Below are positions 14,993-27,719 of a stretch of 64,000 nt of DNA, one piece after another. Origin of the DNA: Hygrophila difformis. Taxonomy: Eukaryota > Streptophyta > Magnoliopsida > Lamiales > Acanthaceae. The position numbers were made by a program, and so were the translations under genes. The stretch lies in NCBI GenBank assembly GCA_030278955.1, contig JAOANR010000002.1:6561982-6625981 (forward strand). Direction: 5' to 3'. Below the pieces are notes generated by a model, which was given only the letters and a program-made list of their open reading frames with translations, had not been told where the DNA came from and did not search any database. Within the stretch, counting starts at the first letter, position 1, and each line of letters begins with the position of its first letter.

Positions 14993-17160
14993 ATGCAACG
15001 GAGAAAGGAAACACCACCCGAACTTCCACTCAACCTCGAAATAGAAAGGGAAGCGAGACGAATCAGAGCCCTCACTAAACAGAGGAAAGAGCAGGAAAGG
15101 AGGGAACGTGTAAGGCAATCTTCTTCCAGTAAAAGCAGCGGAGTTTCTGACATGGCACAGTTACCAGGAAATCCACCCATCATTCCCGATAACCCTATCA
15201 TCATTGACAACAACCCACCACCACTTCATGAAAACCGAGATGGAGATGGCGATGAGACAGATGACCCTCCATTGAATGAAATTCAAGGCGAGGGGAATCT
15301 TCCCAACATCGATAATCAAAATCTCAACCCACCACCTCCCCAAAACCAGTTCAATAACCCATTTAACCAGAATAATCCAAATAACCAACACTTCCAGAAT
15401 CCTCAGTTCCAGAACCCGCAATTCAATCAGCATCAGAATCCTCCCAACCCAAATGATTTCAATGACCCCAGAAACTATTATCCAAATCAGAACTATTACC
15501 CACAGCACTATCAAGGAGGGTCGGGGAACAATCAACAAGCAGCAGCTGCTGACTATATGCAACCCATTCTGGAGTCATATTTGAACATTCCTGGACAAGC
15601 TCCATTATTGGCCAGGAATTTCGAATTAAAGCCGGCACTCAACAATCTTGTTCAGAGCAATCAGTTTGCGGGGGCAAGTCATGAAGACCCGCATGACCAT
15701 TTGCAGATCTTCCTGGAACTATGTGACACCATTAAGAATCATAATGTATCTCCTAACACTATTCGTTTGAGATTGTTTCCTTTCTCTTTGTCTAGTGGAG
15801 CACGAACATGGTACAAATCGCTGCCAGCCAATCAGAAGTCCACATGGGAAGAAGTAATCAGAAACTTCTTGGCAAAATACTTTTCGGAATCCAAGGTGGA
15901 CGAATGCCGATCCAAAATTGCGGAATTCAAAATGAAGCCAGACGAGTCCCTTTATGACGCTAAGGAGAGGTTCTTCAACCTGCTCAGAAATGTCCCCGGC
16001 ATGGTTTCCATGAATGGGAGCAATTGAGGAAATACTACAGCTGTTTGACCCCATCCTGGAAATACATGCTTGATGCTGCTGGTGGTCAACATTTGCTAGA
16101 CATGCCAATGGATCAGGCCTGGGGCAAGATTGAAACAATGAGTGTGAACAGATCTGTGTTTAACCGATGATATTGACCCCCTCCCCCTCGTGGTTTATGT
16201 GCTGTAGGTACAGCAGGCAAATCTGAATTAGACAAATTGAAGGATCAAGTGGCAGTGTTGGCCCTAAATCAAGAATCTGGGAGTTCTACCCAAGCCCAAA
16301 ATGCTGAAATTGTCTGTGGATCATGCCAAGGTCCACATCCCACGGAAGCCTGTCAACAGGTGACGAATGGGAGCTGTAACTATGCAGGTGGATTCCAGAA
16401 CCGGCACCTAACCTCTCATATTCCAACAATAACGCTTTGAATTCACACATGTTAACCCAGCCTCAACAGTTTAACCATCCAAGGCCCCATCATTTTAACC
16501 CAAACTTTCAACCCCAGATTCTAGCCAGGCCACCTCAGAACCAGAACTTCCAAAACTTCCAGCAGCCACATAATCAGTTTGTCCCCAATCAGAACCAGCC
16601 ACAAAACCAATTTGTCCCTAACAACCAAGCCCAGAACCAGTGGAATCCACCTCAGCAGAAGCCAGAAGGAGATAAACACACAGTTGCAGGCTTCCATAAG
16701 AAACGTGGAAACTCAGGTGACCCAGATGGCCAAGGAACTCCAGAAAAGAGATCAGGGGACTTTGCCGAGCAGTTCAGAAAAGAACCCCCAGTGTAAGGCT
16801 ATCACGTTGAAATCGGGCAAGGTTCTGGCAGGGCCACAGATCAAAGAAGTGCAAGGGAAGGAGTCGGACAAAGAAAGTATTGAGGAAAATCAGGGAACAG
16901 AGGAGGAAGGAGAAAAAGAAAAAGAAACTGAGACAGCAGAACTCAGTGGAAAAACTGGTAAAGGTGAAGGTAAAATTTCTGACCCTTCACCACAAAAACA
17001 CTTGGATAATAATAAGTATATGCCAAGGATGCCATACCCTGCGCGTCTTAAAAATAAGGAACATGATCTTAAATTCAAGAAATTTTTGGAAAGATTGAAA
17101 GCTGTTGAGATCACTATTCCCTTGGTCGAAATGATTTCAGAAAATGCCTGTCTATGTTAA
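14993..17160 (+). pseudogene. Athila gag, broken
   Basis: Capsid-type polyprotein. It opens with a basic, coiled N-terminus (EIEREARRIRALTKQRKEQE), then a long Asn/Pro/Gln-rich linker, then the gag core (about residues 180-340) with the conserved SSGARTWYKSLP and KYFSESKVDECRSKI blocks. The frame shifts near 15990: the first frame stops at 16025-16027 and homologous sequence continues in another frame. A Cys-His cluster CGSCQGPHPTEAC lies at about 16315-16353, in place of a classic zinc knuckle. A second Asn/Gln/Pro-rich part follows (16437-16800), then a Lys/Glu-rich part (about 16800-17000) leading into protease. At least two frame breaks. Confidence 0.85.
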
Positions 17161-17640
17161 ATTTCTCAAAGAAATGATTTCAGGAAGAAGGAAATTCGAC
17201 CAGGATGAAGTGGTGGTTTTAAACAGCAGCTGCAGCGCCATAATCCAAAGAGTGCTACCTGAGAAGAAGGAGGGCCCGGGCTGTATCACACTGCCAGTCC
17301 ACATTGGAAAGACAAATGTCGGAAAAGGGGTTATGTGACTTGGGGTCGAGCATCAATGTTATGCCACTCGCCATGGTAAAACGTCTTCACTTGGGAGTGA
17401 TTGAGCCGGTTACAATGCAATTACAACTGGCAGACCGGCCGATCACTCATCCAGTTGGGATATTGAAGGACGTGATCGTTAAGACGGGATGAACACTCTT
17501 TCCTGTCGACTTCATTATTCTCGACATAGAAGAAGACTATGAGATGCCACTGATCTTAGGCCGCCCTTTCCTTTCAACGGGTGGTGCACTGATAGATGCG
17601 CATTCAAATCAAATCAAGCTCCGTGTTGGAGAAGAAGAGC
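17144..17640 (+). pseudogene. Athila aspartic protease region, frameshifted
   Basis: The active-site-like DLGSSINVMPLAM (Asp at about 17337) and the ILGRPFLSTGGALID segment (about 17555-17595) mark the retroviral-type aspartic protease. DLGSS replaces the more common DTGAS and is usual in Athila-type elements. The upstream part (RRKFDQDEVVVLN) and the active site are in different frames, and another break precedes ILGRPFL. It would process the gag-pol precursor. Confidence 0.8.
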
Positions 17641-17959
17641 TGAATTTCAACATGGGCAAGCTGCAGAGGTTTCCGCATGAGGAAACTTGTTCCACAATTG
17701 ATGTAATAGATGGTAGGAGTGAGGATGAGAGCATTGACTCTGTGACTGTGATGTCGGACAAAATTTCAAAGCAGGTACTGATGCCTGCTGGTGCCGAGCA
17801 AAGCTGCAATGCCATGCCCTTCGAGGATCCCACGACTGGGGACCTTGAAGAGTTTGACGGTGTTGAATACACTCCGGAGGAGGAGGAGAGCACCATGGAC
17901 AAGGAAGTGGACCCTGTACTGACACAGGGTTCTGAAGGTAAATATGATCTTTCACCCCC

Positions 17960-18860
17960 ATCCATTTCTCGCAAACTACTGCCTTCCGTTGAATGTCCGC
18001 CAGAGCTTGAACTTAAAATACTTCCGGATCACCTTAAGTACGTTTTTCTCACTGAACCTAAAAAGTTACCGGTAATTGTGTTAGCTAAGCTGACACAAGA
18101 ACAAGAAAAAGCTCTGGTTGACGTTCTCAAGAAATATGTACATGCAATTGGATGGACCATTTCTGATATAAAAGGAATAAGCCCCTCTGTTTACATGCAC
18201 AAAATTTTAATGGAAGAGGAGTACAAGCCCTCAAGGCAACCCCAAAGGCGTTTGAACCCCCACATGTAAGAAGTGGTAAGGAAAGAAGTTATCAAGCTCT
18301 TAGATGCTGGTATCATCTATCCTATATCTGACAGCAAATGGGTTAGCCCAGTGCAGGTAGTACCGAAGCGTGGGGGTATGTGCATAACGACTAATGAGCA
18401 GGGAGAAGAAGTGGCGACAAGACCAGTGACCGGTTGGAGAGTTTGCATCGATTACTGGAAGCTCAATAAAGCGACGCAGAAGGATCACTTTCCCTTGCCG
18501 TTCATTGATCAAATGCTCGAGAGGTTGGTCGGGAGGGAGTACTATTGTTTTTTGGATGGATATTCTGGCTATAATCAAATTGTAGTAGCTAGTGAAGATC
18601 ATGACAAAACTACTTTCACTTGCCCGTATGGAACTTTTGCATACAGGCGCATGCCTTTTGGCCTTTGCAATGCGCCTGCAACTTTTCAGTGATGCATGAT
18701 GTCTATATTCTCCGAATTTATTGAAAAATCCATTGAAGTTTTCATGGATGACTTCTCTGTATATGGAGATACTTTTGATGAATGTTTGACTAATCTTGTA
18801 AAATTTTAAAAAGATGTGAGGACACCAACCTAGTCTTAAATTGGGAAAAGTGCCATTTTA
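17960..18860 (+). pseudogene. Athila reverse transcriptase, with in-frame stop
   Basis: Typical Gypsy blocks in order: RQPQRRLNP, KLLDAGIIYPISDSKWVSP, GWRVCIDYWKLNKATQKDHF, FLDGYSGYNQIVV, TTFTCPYGTFAYRRMPFGLC, then the catalytic FMDDFSVYG. A TAA at 18268-18270 interrupts the frame right after RRLNPHM and the same frame resumes at once. A further stop and frameshift occur around 18690 and 18808. It copies element RNA into DNA in the wild type; this copy cannot. Confidence 0.88.
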
Positions 18861-18889
18861 TGGTCACTGAGGGTATCGTGTTGGGTCAT

Positions 18890-19530
18890 CACATCTCGCA
18901 GGCATCGAAGTCGACAGAGCCAAGGTCTCAGTCATCTCCAATCTTCCATTACCCAATTCAATAAAAGCAGTTAGGCGTTTCTTAGGGCATGTCGGTTTTT
19001 ACCGGAGGTTTATTAAAGACTTTTCTAAAATTGCCAAGCCGCTCACTAATTTGCTTTGTAAAGAAAATCCCTTTTTTTAATAAATGAAGCGTGTGTTCAA
19101 GCCTTTGACACGCTCAAAAAGATGTTAATTTCTGCCCCAATAGTACAGCCACCCGATTGGTCAATACCTTTCGAGGTAATGTGCGATGCAAGTGATCTCT
19201 CAGTGGGTGCAGTTCTTGGGCAACATAAGGAAGCGAAACATTGTGTGATCCATTACGCAAGTCACGCCCTGAATGAAGCCCAAATCAACTACACCACCAC
19301 GGAAAAGAGATGTACGCTGTAGTTTTCGCGTTTGATAAATTCAGACAGTACCTTATTGGTATGAAAACCATAGTGTACACAGATCACTCTGCACTGAAAT
19401 ACTTGTTTAGCAAACAAGATGCCAAACCTCGATTAATCAGGTGGGTACTTCTGTTGCAGGAATTTGATATCATAATAAAAGATAGAAAAGGAGAGACAAT
19501 GGTGCTGCTGACCATTTGTCTCGAATAGAA
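18890..19530 (+). pseudogene. Athila connection domain and RNase H
   Basis: The connection block (AVRRFLGHVGFYRRFIKDFS, about 18970-19025) is followed by RNase H: PFEVMCDASDLSVGAVLGQ with the first catalytic Asp, then YTTTEKR with the catalytic Glu, then [13 protein letters not shown] stop near 19078 and a frame change near 19310 break it. The order after reverse transcriptase is normal for Gypsy. Confidence 0.85.
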
Positions 19531-19539
19531 AATGATAAA

Positions 19540-20901
19540 AATGATAAAGCTGTCAATGAGGATTTTCCAGATGAACAACTGTTTGCATTGCATTTGCATG
19601 ATCAGGCGTGTCCATGGTTTTCCGACATTGCTAACTTTTTAGCATGTGGAATAACCCCACCATTTCAGCAAAAATACAAAAGGGCAAAATTCTTCAAAGA
19701 AGTAGTAAACTACTTTTGGGAAGATCCCTTCTTGTTCAAACATTGCGCTGATTCGTTAATCAGGCGATGTGTTACTGAAGCTGAGGCCTACCAAATCACC
19801 AAGAATGCCACGAATCTGAATACGGAGGTCATCACGGTCCCACTCAGACTACCCACAAGGTACTTGAGTGTGGATTCTTTTGGCCTACTATTTATGAGGA
19901 CTGCAAGGTGTTTGCGAAAGCCTGCGACAGATGCCAAAGATTAGGAAACATCTCCAAGAGGGATGAGATGCCTCAGAAAGGGATTCTCGCACTTGAGATC
20001 TTTGATGTATGGGGCATTAACTTCATGGGACCGTTCCCACCATCTGGTGGAAACTACTATATCTTGGTAGCTGTCGATTACGTGTCCAAGTGGGTCGAGG
20101 CGGTCATATTGCCAACCAATGATGGTAGCCAAGTCATAAAGTTCCTCAAGAACAACATTTTCAATAGATTTGGCGTACCTAGGGTGGTGATATCTGATGG
20201 AGGAACACACTTTGTTAATAAAGCTTTTGAAACGTTAATGAGTAAAAATGGAATCCTCCATAAGATAGGCACACCTTACCATCCCCAAACCAGTGGTCAA
20301 GTCGAGGTATCAAATCGCGAGATCAAACATATACTCGAAGCCACGGTTGGGATAACCCGCAAGGACTGGGCACGAAAGCTCAATGATGCTCTATGGGCAT
20401 ATCGCACTGCATACAAGACTCCCATTGGGATGCCTCCTTACAGACTTGTCTTCGGAAAAGCCTGTCATTTGGTTGTAGAGTTAGAGCATAAAGCTTACTG
20501 GGCCGTCGAAACGCTTAACTTCGATTCGAAAGTTGTTCAAAGCAAACGCAAGTTGGACCTCAATGAAATTGAGGAAATACGAGCGCAAGCCTACGAGAGC
20601 TCTCGGATTTATAAAGAGCGGACCCAGAAGTTACACGATCGTCGGATTAAGCCTAAACACTTTTATGTTGGTCAAAATGTATTATTGTTTAATTCTAGGC
20701 TGAAGCTGTTCCCCGAAAAGCTTAAATCCAGATGGGAAGGACCACAGGAAGTGTTAAGAGGTGTTTGAAAATGGATCCGTCAGAATCAAAACTGACAAGA
20801 GCAACATATTGGTGAATGGGCACCGACTGAAGGAATACATCGGACAGTTCGATCCGGAAAAAGAGAGCCAAACAGTGGCAGACCCGGCTTATACTCATTA
20901 A
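19540..20901 (+). pseudogene. Athila integrase
   Basis: A zinc-binding N-terminus is split by a frameshift near 19800-19910; its second half keeps [17 protein letters not shown]. The catalytic core is intact, with the Asp of [15 protein letters not shown], the Asp of [12 protein letters not shown] and the Glu of [11 protein letters not shown]. It continues through [22 protein letters not shown] to the DNA-binding end. A frameshift near 20760 separates the last 45 or so residues, which end at a stop at 20899-20901. It inserts the DNA copy into chromosomes in the wild type. Confidence 0.88.
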
Positions 20902-20964
20902 AAAAAATTATATACATTTATACCATTTTATTTCAAAGCAGAAAGTGTACAAAAATCAATTAAA

Positions 20965-21045
20965 CATTTAGAGTACTAAGACTCTAAATGTGAGGATGTT
21001 GATATTTGGAGAAAATCTAATGCGTTTCATTTATCTGTCTTGTAG
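20965..21045 (+). promoter_or_regulatory. Hairpin/PPT-like module 2 and predicted 3' splice site after integrase
   Basis: A perfect 10-base stem (20965-20974 with 20981-20990, CATTTAGAGT with ACTCTAAATG) is followed by TGAGGATGTTGAT to 21003. A TTGTAG site ends at 21045. Compared with module 1, the loop-closing pair has changed on both arms (GAGC/GCTC against GAGT/ACTC). Confidence 0.55.
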
Positions 21046-21349
21046 GAATTCCGGAACCACCAAAAAGAAGGAGCAGAAAAATGGCACGGAAGACCAGGTT
21101 CTCGGTTGGATTAATTCCATAAAATTAAGAAAATAATTCCGGAAATTGAAGCAATTTAAAATCCGGAATAATTTTTGAAAACAAATGGAATTAGTCCAAC
21201 CTATTTATGCAAGTGGATTATTTAATTTCAGCCCAGTAATTTTGAATTTATTTGGACTGAATTTATTCAGATCAAATTCAAATAAAATGGACTCAGGCCC
21301 AACATCACTCTCGGCCCCAGTCCATCAAAATTTGAAAATTCAAAAATTT

Positions 21350-21765
21350 CGTGTCGCGGAACCCATCTTGTGTCGCTAGGCATTGCCTCACGCCAGGAGG
21401 GAGGATAGCGACACGGTTCTCTAGTACAGTGAGACCTCTGTCGCAAAGAAAAATCGTGTCGCGAGACCACGCCTCGCGACCGGGGTTAGCTCCGCGACAC
21501 AATCTCATATGTCCCCAAACTTTGTCTGTCTTTGTCGCGATACACCCAGTCGCGAGACATGGTCTCGCGACTGGCTCTCAGTTCCGCGACACGATTCACA
21601 CTTGGCCCCACCCTCTTATAAATCCTGTCGCGATAACCCCCCAGTCGTGAGACATTACCTCGCGACTGGCTTCCAGTTCCGCGACACGTCTCATGTCGCT
21701 AAGCCCAGTCGTGAAACCTTGCTTCGCGACATGGGCTAGGGTTCCGCGACTGGCCCATCAGTATT
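21350..21765. repeat. Internal GTCGCGA palindrome cluster
   Basis: At least ten GTCGCGA or TCGCGAC units, many as pairs flanking GAGAC...GTCTC, the same family as in the LTRs. It lies between integrase and the third ORF and ends at a TATA-like box. It is not an LTR copy, as the flanks do not match the LTR. Confidence 0.75.
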
Positions 21766-21769
21766 TAAA
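21734..21769 (+). promoter_or_regulatory. Candidate internal promoter for the third Athila ORF
   Basis: TGGGCTAGGGTT, then GGCCCA, then TATTTAAA at 21762-21769, followed by a CT-rich leader and an ATG at 21930. The order (palindrome cluster, site II-type boxes, AGGGTT box, TATA) repeats that of the LTR promoter although the sequences are otherwise different. Promoter activity is inferred only. Confidence 0.5.
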
Positions 21770-21929
21770 CACCTCTTCTCCTTCTTCTTCCCCACTCGTC
21801 CCCAACACTTAGCAAATTTTCAAAACACTCTCAAACTGAAACCTTTTTTTTCCGAAGAACACCACCGTGTTCCTCGCAACTTTCCGGCCATTTTAGGCGA
21901 ACCTCTGCCAAAATTTCTCAGAAATACCA

Positions 21930-24900
21930 ATGGAGCCATCTTCGTCATCTCCGAAGAAAGCCGAGCCCTGGTAAGCCCGATTCTCGCACAACCAGTTCCC
22001 CCTGTTTTCGCGATTTTGGGGATTCCTGTTTTGTCCATGCAAAATGTGTAAATAGATCTCTCTGGTATTTTGTTGTTGCTTTAGAAGTTCAATATTGGCA
22101 TTTTGGGTTGTTCGGGTATTCTATTTTTCTGATTTCTGTGAAATTCGGATGGTGGCCGAATGTGGTTCGAATGATGGGGAATGTTTCTTTTCTTCAACAT
22201 GGAGGGTTGAGGAGTGGTCGAACTAGTATGGGAATCTGATCTTTGAATTTAGGTTGTTTAGAGAACATAGGTTGCAGACCAGAGTTCCGCAGTACTGTTA
22301 TTTTTACCATTGTCGAGTTCTCAAGCATTCTAGGGTTCATAGAATTGATCATCTTTCAGCGATAGTTGTTCATAAATTATTGATTTGTGTTTCTGTGCAT
22401 ATTCATGAGTAAGGTCTCTGGAGAAGTCTGTGAAAGATGGAATTGTGAAAGTAATGAGCATTTGAATGGTCTTGAATATTTTGATGCTATTGCTCTTCCT
22501 GATCCTGATTTTACTGTATTAAGAAGCATGATTGGATTCATTGACTCATTGTTTTAGAATTGGCAAAGCATGCTAGTCTTTTTGATTCTGTCTTGTGTGA
22601 AAAAAGAAAGCATGATCTGTTGTTTTTGTGATGCTATGTTCATAATTTTTGCATGCTAATGTGATCAATTAATGTTATTTCCCTGTTTGGCATGACTGTA
22701 TGTGGTGCACTGTATTCTGTGAAAATTGGTGTGTGGTTGTTTGTGGCAGCCTGTGCACAATATCCCTTTTCCCTGATGCACGTTTTTCACAAAAAGACAA
22801 AAATAGTTGGTGGGGAACAAATTTTGACTTGTGTCTTTGGTTCCCAATGGAACTAAATGTGTGAGTAAGATAGCAGTATTTTTGTCACTTGATAGCTGCT
22901 ATCACTTTTCAAAAATCCAAAATGGGGCCACTTCACCCACTATCATTAAATAAAACAAGTCAACCTTTAAAAACTAAAAATAGTGTTTGCAAACTTTCTT
23001 GAATGTTTTAACTGACCAAAACAGTCCAAGCAATCCGGAAATAGCAGATCCATTACGCCACGTCTCCACTGCACATTCCAATTTCGAGCATCCATTCCAT
23101 TCGTTTCATCTCACTCCATTTTCAACAAGTGCCTCGAACTTGGTTAATAAAATTGAGAAAACCACACCCTTTTGGGCCCAATAGCCCATTAAAAATATTT
23201 TAGGTCCAATGACCTAGCCTTTTTTAAAATTAATCAATGCTGTATATATGCCTTGTGATAAAGTTTTGAGTAATAATCAAATAAATCACATTTCGAGCAA
23301 AGCTCAAAATGTGAGGATGTTGATTCTTAAACTTGAAACCCAATTATTAAAAATATAAAAACTTGTCTGGATTTAATACTTTCTATATTTTTCAGGAATG
23401 AGAAGGTTATCAAATCTGCTATTGGACTGCCTGACTATACTCTGCATCAGGCAGCAATAGAGGATTCTACGAACAAAACTCAGATAAAGAAGCTCAGGGA
23501 AGCTTTGATAAGCGAATACAATGTCCCGTTAGATCACAACACTGAGCCCAGATTAGAGTTGAGGCAAGGATGGGACGTGAGTATTCCGCCAGCAGAAAGA
23601 TCCACTGCTCTTACAAACATCGAAAGGGACTTCTTCCATCACATGCTGAGATTTTGGGAACTAATGACAGATCATGCGTCAAATGACTCTATAATGACCC
23701 CAGCTGTCCACCTGGAGCGGATCACAATGAAATACCAAATACATAGGGCTACTTGGGAACATCATTTGGAGAAGGGAACAATGGGGCTATCAATTTCAAA
23801 TTATGACATACTTATCCCCGATCAACCAGTAGACCCACAAGTGCGACTGCAATTTATGGAGAAGCCTTTGGATGTGAGCAGGATATTGGGGAAGGGAGCT
23901 ATAATGATGCACCAAGCCTTCCCTTGCATATGGAACCCACAACTGTTTAACAACATGGGTGTGGAGGAGCAGAGATGGGTGACCATTCAGGCCAAACGGA
24001 GGCATAGAGAACTGAGCCACAACTTGTTTCACAAGTTGAAGAAAATTGAAGAGTTTAACACAGAAAGAGACTCAACTATGCTCAACAAATTCAGAGAAGA
24101 AATCAATGCTGCTCGACATGAATGGCACCAGCTGGCGTATCTGTGGGGGAAAGGCAGGGGACTCATTAAGCAAGAACATTTGGATAAGGGATTGGTCTTG
24201 CCAGATTAAGACAATTTTGAAGCAAGTTTCGTGAACAAACGATTCGGCCAGGTGGGAGAATCTGAGAAATGGACTGAGGTGGACCCTAATTTCCATGAGC
24301 ACATCAGAGTGCTCAGAGAAAAACTGTTGTATGAGGTACAACATAAGAATTGGTCAGTGCTGAGAAAAGATGCAAGGCAATTTAGACTAATGACCAAGGC
24401 CGAGGCAGGAGAATACTTGAAGTATGACCTAGCACAGGACATGACTTACTTGAAAGAAGCATTAGAAAGGGATATGGTGGGCACCATGATGGAGCAATAC
24501 AGAACCTCATATCTCGAACTCCTCATGGATATGGATAAAGAGGCCCTGAACTATGGAAACACGGGGAACAAATCAAAAATCATGCACTATAATCACAAGA
24601 TTAGAAGCCTGATATGCAACTGGGTTAAGAATGCATGGGAATTTAAGCTGGTGAGAATCACTAATCCGATTTTTGTGAAAGACTATATGAGATACGCCCA
24701 CAAGCGGTTTGGGACGCAAGTGGCAGAGGAAGAAGACCCAGATGCTGCTATTAATGATTATATCTCTACTCCCCCTCCTGATGCCAACCCACAGCCTACC
24801 CAACCAACTGTGCAAGCATCTGCTCTGCCACCAAGAGAGCAAGCTGAAGTGCAGGAAGTTGTTGCCACCAAGCCCGTAGAACAACAAGAGACAGTTCAAG

Positions 24901-27719
24901 CTCCAGTATCGACTGCTACTGCGCCCGAACCTCCCATATAGTCGACTCAATCTGAAACGCCAATACCTGCTGTAGCAGAAACTGCAGCCCAGCCTGAACA
25001 TCCAGTACAATCCAGACGAAGGCTAGTTAAATTGGCTGAAAAGGAGAAGACGACAAGGGCTCCGGAACGCAAAGTGGTAATCAAAGAGCCCGAGCCAACT
25101 GCTAGGAAGGTAGCAGCACCTTCAGATCCAAAGGACATAGGAAAAGGGGTAATTCCACCACCGCCTCCTAAGAGAAAACATCAGATTGCCTTGGATGCTG
25201 AATATGCCAAAAAGCTACAAGAAGAGGAGATTGCAGGGATGGCTATGGCATTAGCAGAACAAAATACTGAAGAAGGAGGTTCAGGAGTGGAGAAAATGAC
25301 TGAGGAAGAGCGATTAGAAAAAGAAAAGAAAGCTGCAGAGGATGAGCAGATTAGAAAAAACATTCAGCAAACGAAAGATGAGGAAGTTGCTTGAAAATTG
25401 GAAGCTGAACTGGAGTCAAAGAAAGGGGTTGAAACTGAAACAGTGGAGGGTCCATCACTGAAAAAATTTAAGAAAGTGAAGCTTGAGAAAGAAGATGAAG
25501 AAAAGAAGCAGCGGGCTGAGCTACAAAAGAAGAAATCTGCCAAGCCTAAGACAATCCAAGACATTGATGATGATGAGCTGCTGGTGCTAGATACAATGCC
25601 TGAAGTCAGACCATCCACAGATCGAAGAAGAACCTCATCCGAATGAATACATGACTCCCGAGGAAAGAAATGAAAATTTCAGAACATTCTTTGGATTAAA
25701 GAAGGATGATCCTCTCTACCTGGACTACCTGGCCTAAAAAGAAGAGCAAAGAAAAAGGATATCAGAGAAACTAGCCCAGCAAGCTGCAACACAAGATCCA
25801 TCTTATCAGGAAGGAGGAGGTTCACAGGCGTCACTTGACCCAGCTGCACTTGCTGCTATTTTTGAGGAGCAGCCAGATGAACAACCAATGGCATCAGCGC
25901 TAGAGGAAAATGTTCGGGAAATTGTGAATGAAGCTGTAAATGAACAATTAGGGGAGGAGGAGGAGGTATCAACTAGCGTTGATCCTTACTTTCCTGTTCT
26001 TACTTTCCCTATGCCTGTAATTACTCAATACAATCCATTGAATGTTGTAATTAAACAGGTTGGGGGAGGAATCCAGAAATGTAGCAGCTCAGGGAGAATG
26101 AGAACTGAGTCAAAGGGAACAGGTTGAGGCAGAATCAAGCCGGCATGAGCCAGGGGCAGAACGTGCTAATGAGCCGAACCAAGGAGAAGATGACCCGACA
26201 GATTGGCACAGCAGTGAAGATGAATCAGTGGGATCCGTCCGGCCAGTTGAATTTTGGTCAGAACACACTGTAAGGCACAGAATGGGAGTCACGAAGCAGT
26301 TTGAGAAGAAGTAATTGAGTGGAGCAGACTTGGAAATTAAATTCAACGGAAAGGTGGAGGGGGCAGAACAATATGGAAAGATACTGAAAATGATTGTGCC
26401 AGACAAGGGGTTCAAACCGGATGCTTTGCTCCACCCCACTAACGAAACCTTTTTCAGAAATCAAGAGTGGGGGAATTTCATGCTGCACCATGAAGAGGAT
26501 GGCCTCGTCGAGCTGACACGAGAACTCTTCTGCAACATCGACACCACCAACAAAACAACTTGGGTTCGGGGTCATGCGATAAACATCTCCCTGAATGGCT
26601 GAATCAATTTCTCGGAACCCCGGACATTAGAGATGAATTCCCTGCTGGAGAGATCTTGATAAAAGAGGAAAGACAAGTGAAAATGCAAAGTATGCGGCTT
26701 TGGCAAACAGAATGACAAGATTAACTGCTCCAGGGCACACATTTGATGCAAATTGGCAGCAACTGCACTTCATGCCGACCTACGAGTTCTACATGTCAAA
26801 GATCCGGCCCAATTCGCACCCGCATACCACGTCTGGGAGTGTATTGATGGGATTCGCAAGAATGTGGCATGGGGCGAAATTGAATGTAGGAAAGCATGTA
26901 TTTGAAGTTCTGGCGACCCGGATAAACGACAAACAAGTCTTATGTTATCCGAATTTGATAAGGAGAATCTGCATTGCTCAGGGCGTCAATATGAGTGCTT
27001 TTTCAGACGACGAACTAGTGAAGGTAAACCCCCCCATCAGCGTGCCGAATCTCCCCTTGAAAGACAGAATTAAGTACTCTCTACCCCAGCTACCCGGCGA
27101 CGGTGATTCTGATGTTCAGTCTTCGTTCATATCTTGTAGTTAAGCACCTAGAAAGAGAGCTCCAAGGCCTTCTAAGGCCTCGAAGGGAACAAAGAAAGCC
27201 CGTACTGATGCGGGACCTTCAACTACAATGCAAGAAGAGCCTCGAACAGAGCAGGAACAAGCTCCACTTCCACCTCCAGCTCAACCTCAATCTCAGATGC
27301 CTCCTCAAAGTCAAAATATTTCTCAATTACCTGCTGATTCCCAAGCAATTGAACTGATGAGCCAAATGAGCCAGTCCATGCTTGAAGGAATGAAGTCTAT
27401 GACTAATGTTATCATGTCAAGCCTCGAGGAACAGCGAAACAGGGCCGAAGAAGAACGCCAAGAGCGTAGGAGTGAAAGAGAAGAGAAGAGGAAGGAGAAA
27501 TTGGAGAAAGAAAGGAAGGATGAGGAATTCAGAAAATTATTGCTGGAAAGGGAAGAGAGATTGCACCGAGAAAGACAAGAAAGTGATGACAGAAATAGAA
27601 AGATGATAGAGTCACTTCTCCAAAGTCAGAATCAGATCATGCAGACTCTACTTAAGAAGATCCCCGACGATGCTGGCTCCTCCAAGAAATCGGACGAAAA
27701 GAAAGATGGTGATTCCTGA
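21930..27719 (+). pseudogene. Athila third ORF (env-like position), spliced and broken
   Basis: Exon 1 is 21930-21970 (begins MEPSSSSPKKAEP) and ends at a GTAAGC donor. A TTTTTCAG acceptor at 23395 joins it in phase to the long frame from 23396, which continues into QGWDVSIPPAERSTALTN. The intron is 1425 bases. The main part is helical and charged, with no transmembrane pair. A Pro/Gln/Glu-rich middle (about 24780-25600) is followed by a second globular part (about 26315-27100). That part contains WVRGHAINIS and, one frame away, LNQFLGTPDI, a pattern seen in plant transposon-encoded third ORFs. The C-terminus (27228-27719) is an Arg/Glu-rich coiled coil. Stops at about 24207, 24939 and 25392 and several frameshifts break it. 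Its function is not known; env-like describes position, not demonstrated role. Confidence 0.65.
23287..23395 (+). promoter_or_regulatory. Hairpin/PPT-like module 3 and 3' splice site of the third ORF
   Basis: Stem 23287-23298 with 23302-23313 (CACATTTCGAGC with GCTCAAAATGTG, one mismatch), then AGGATGTTGAT to 23324, then the TTTTTCAG acceptor ending at 23395. This is the one module whose splice site has a frame-matched donor (21971). Confidence 0.6.
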
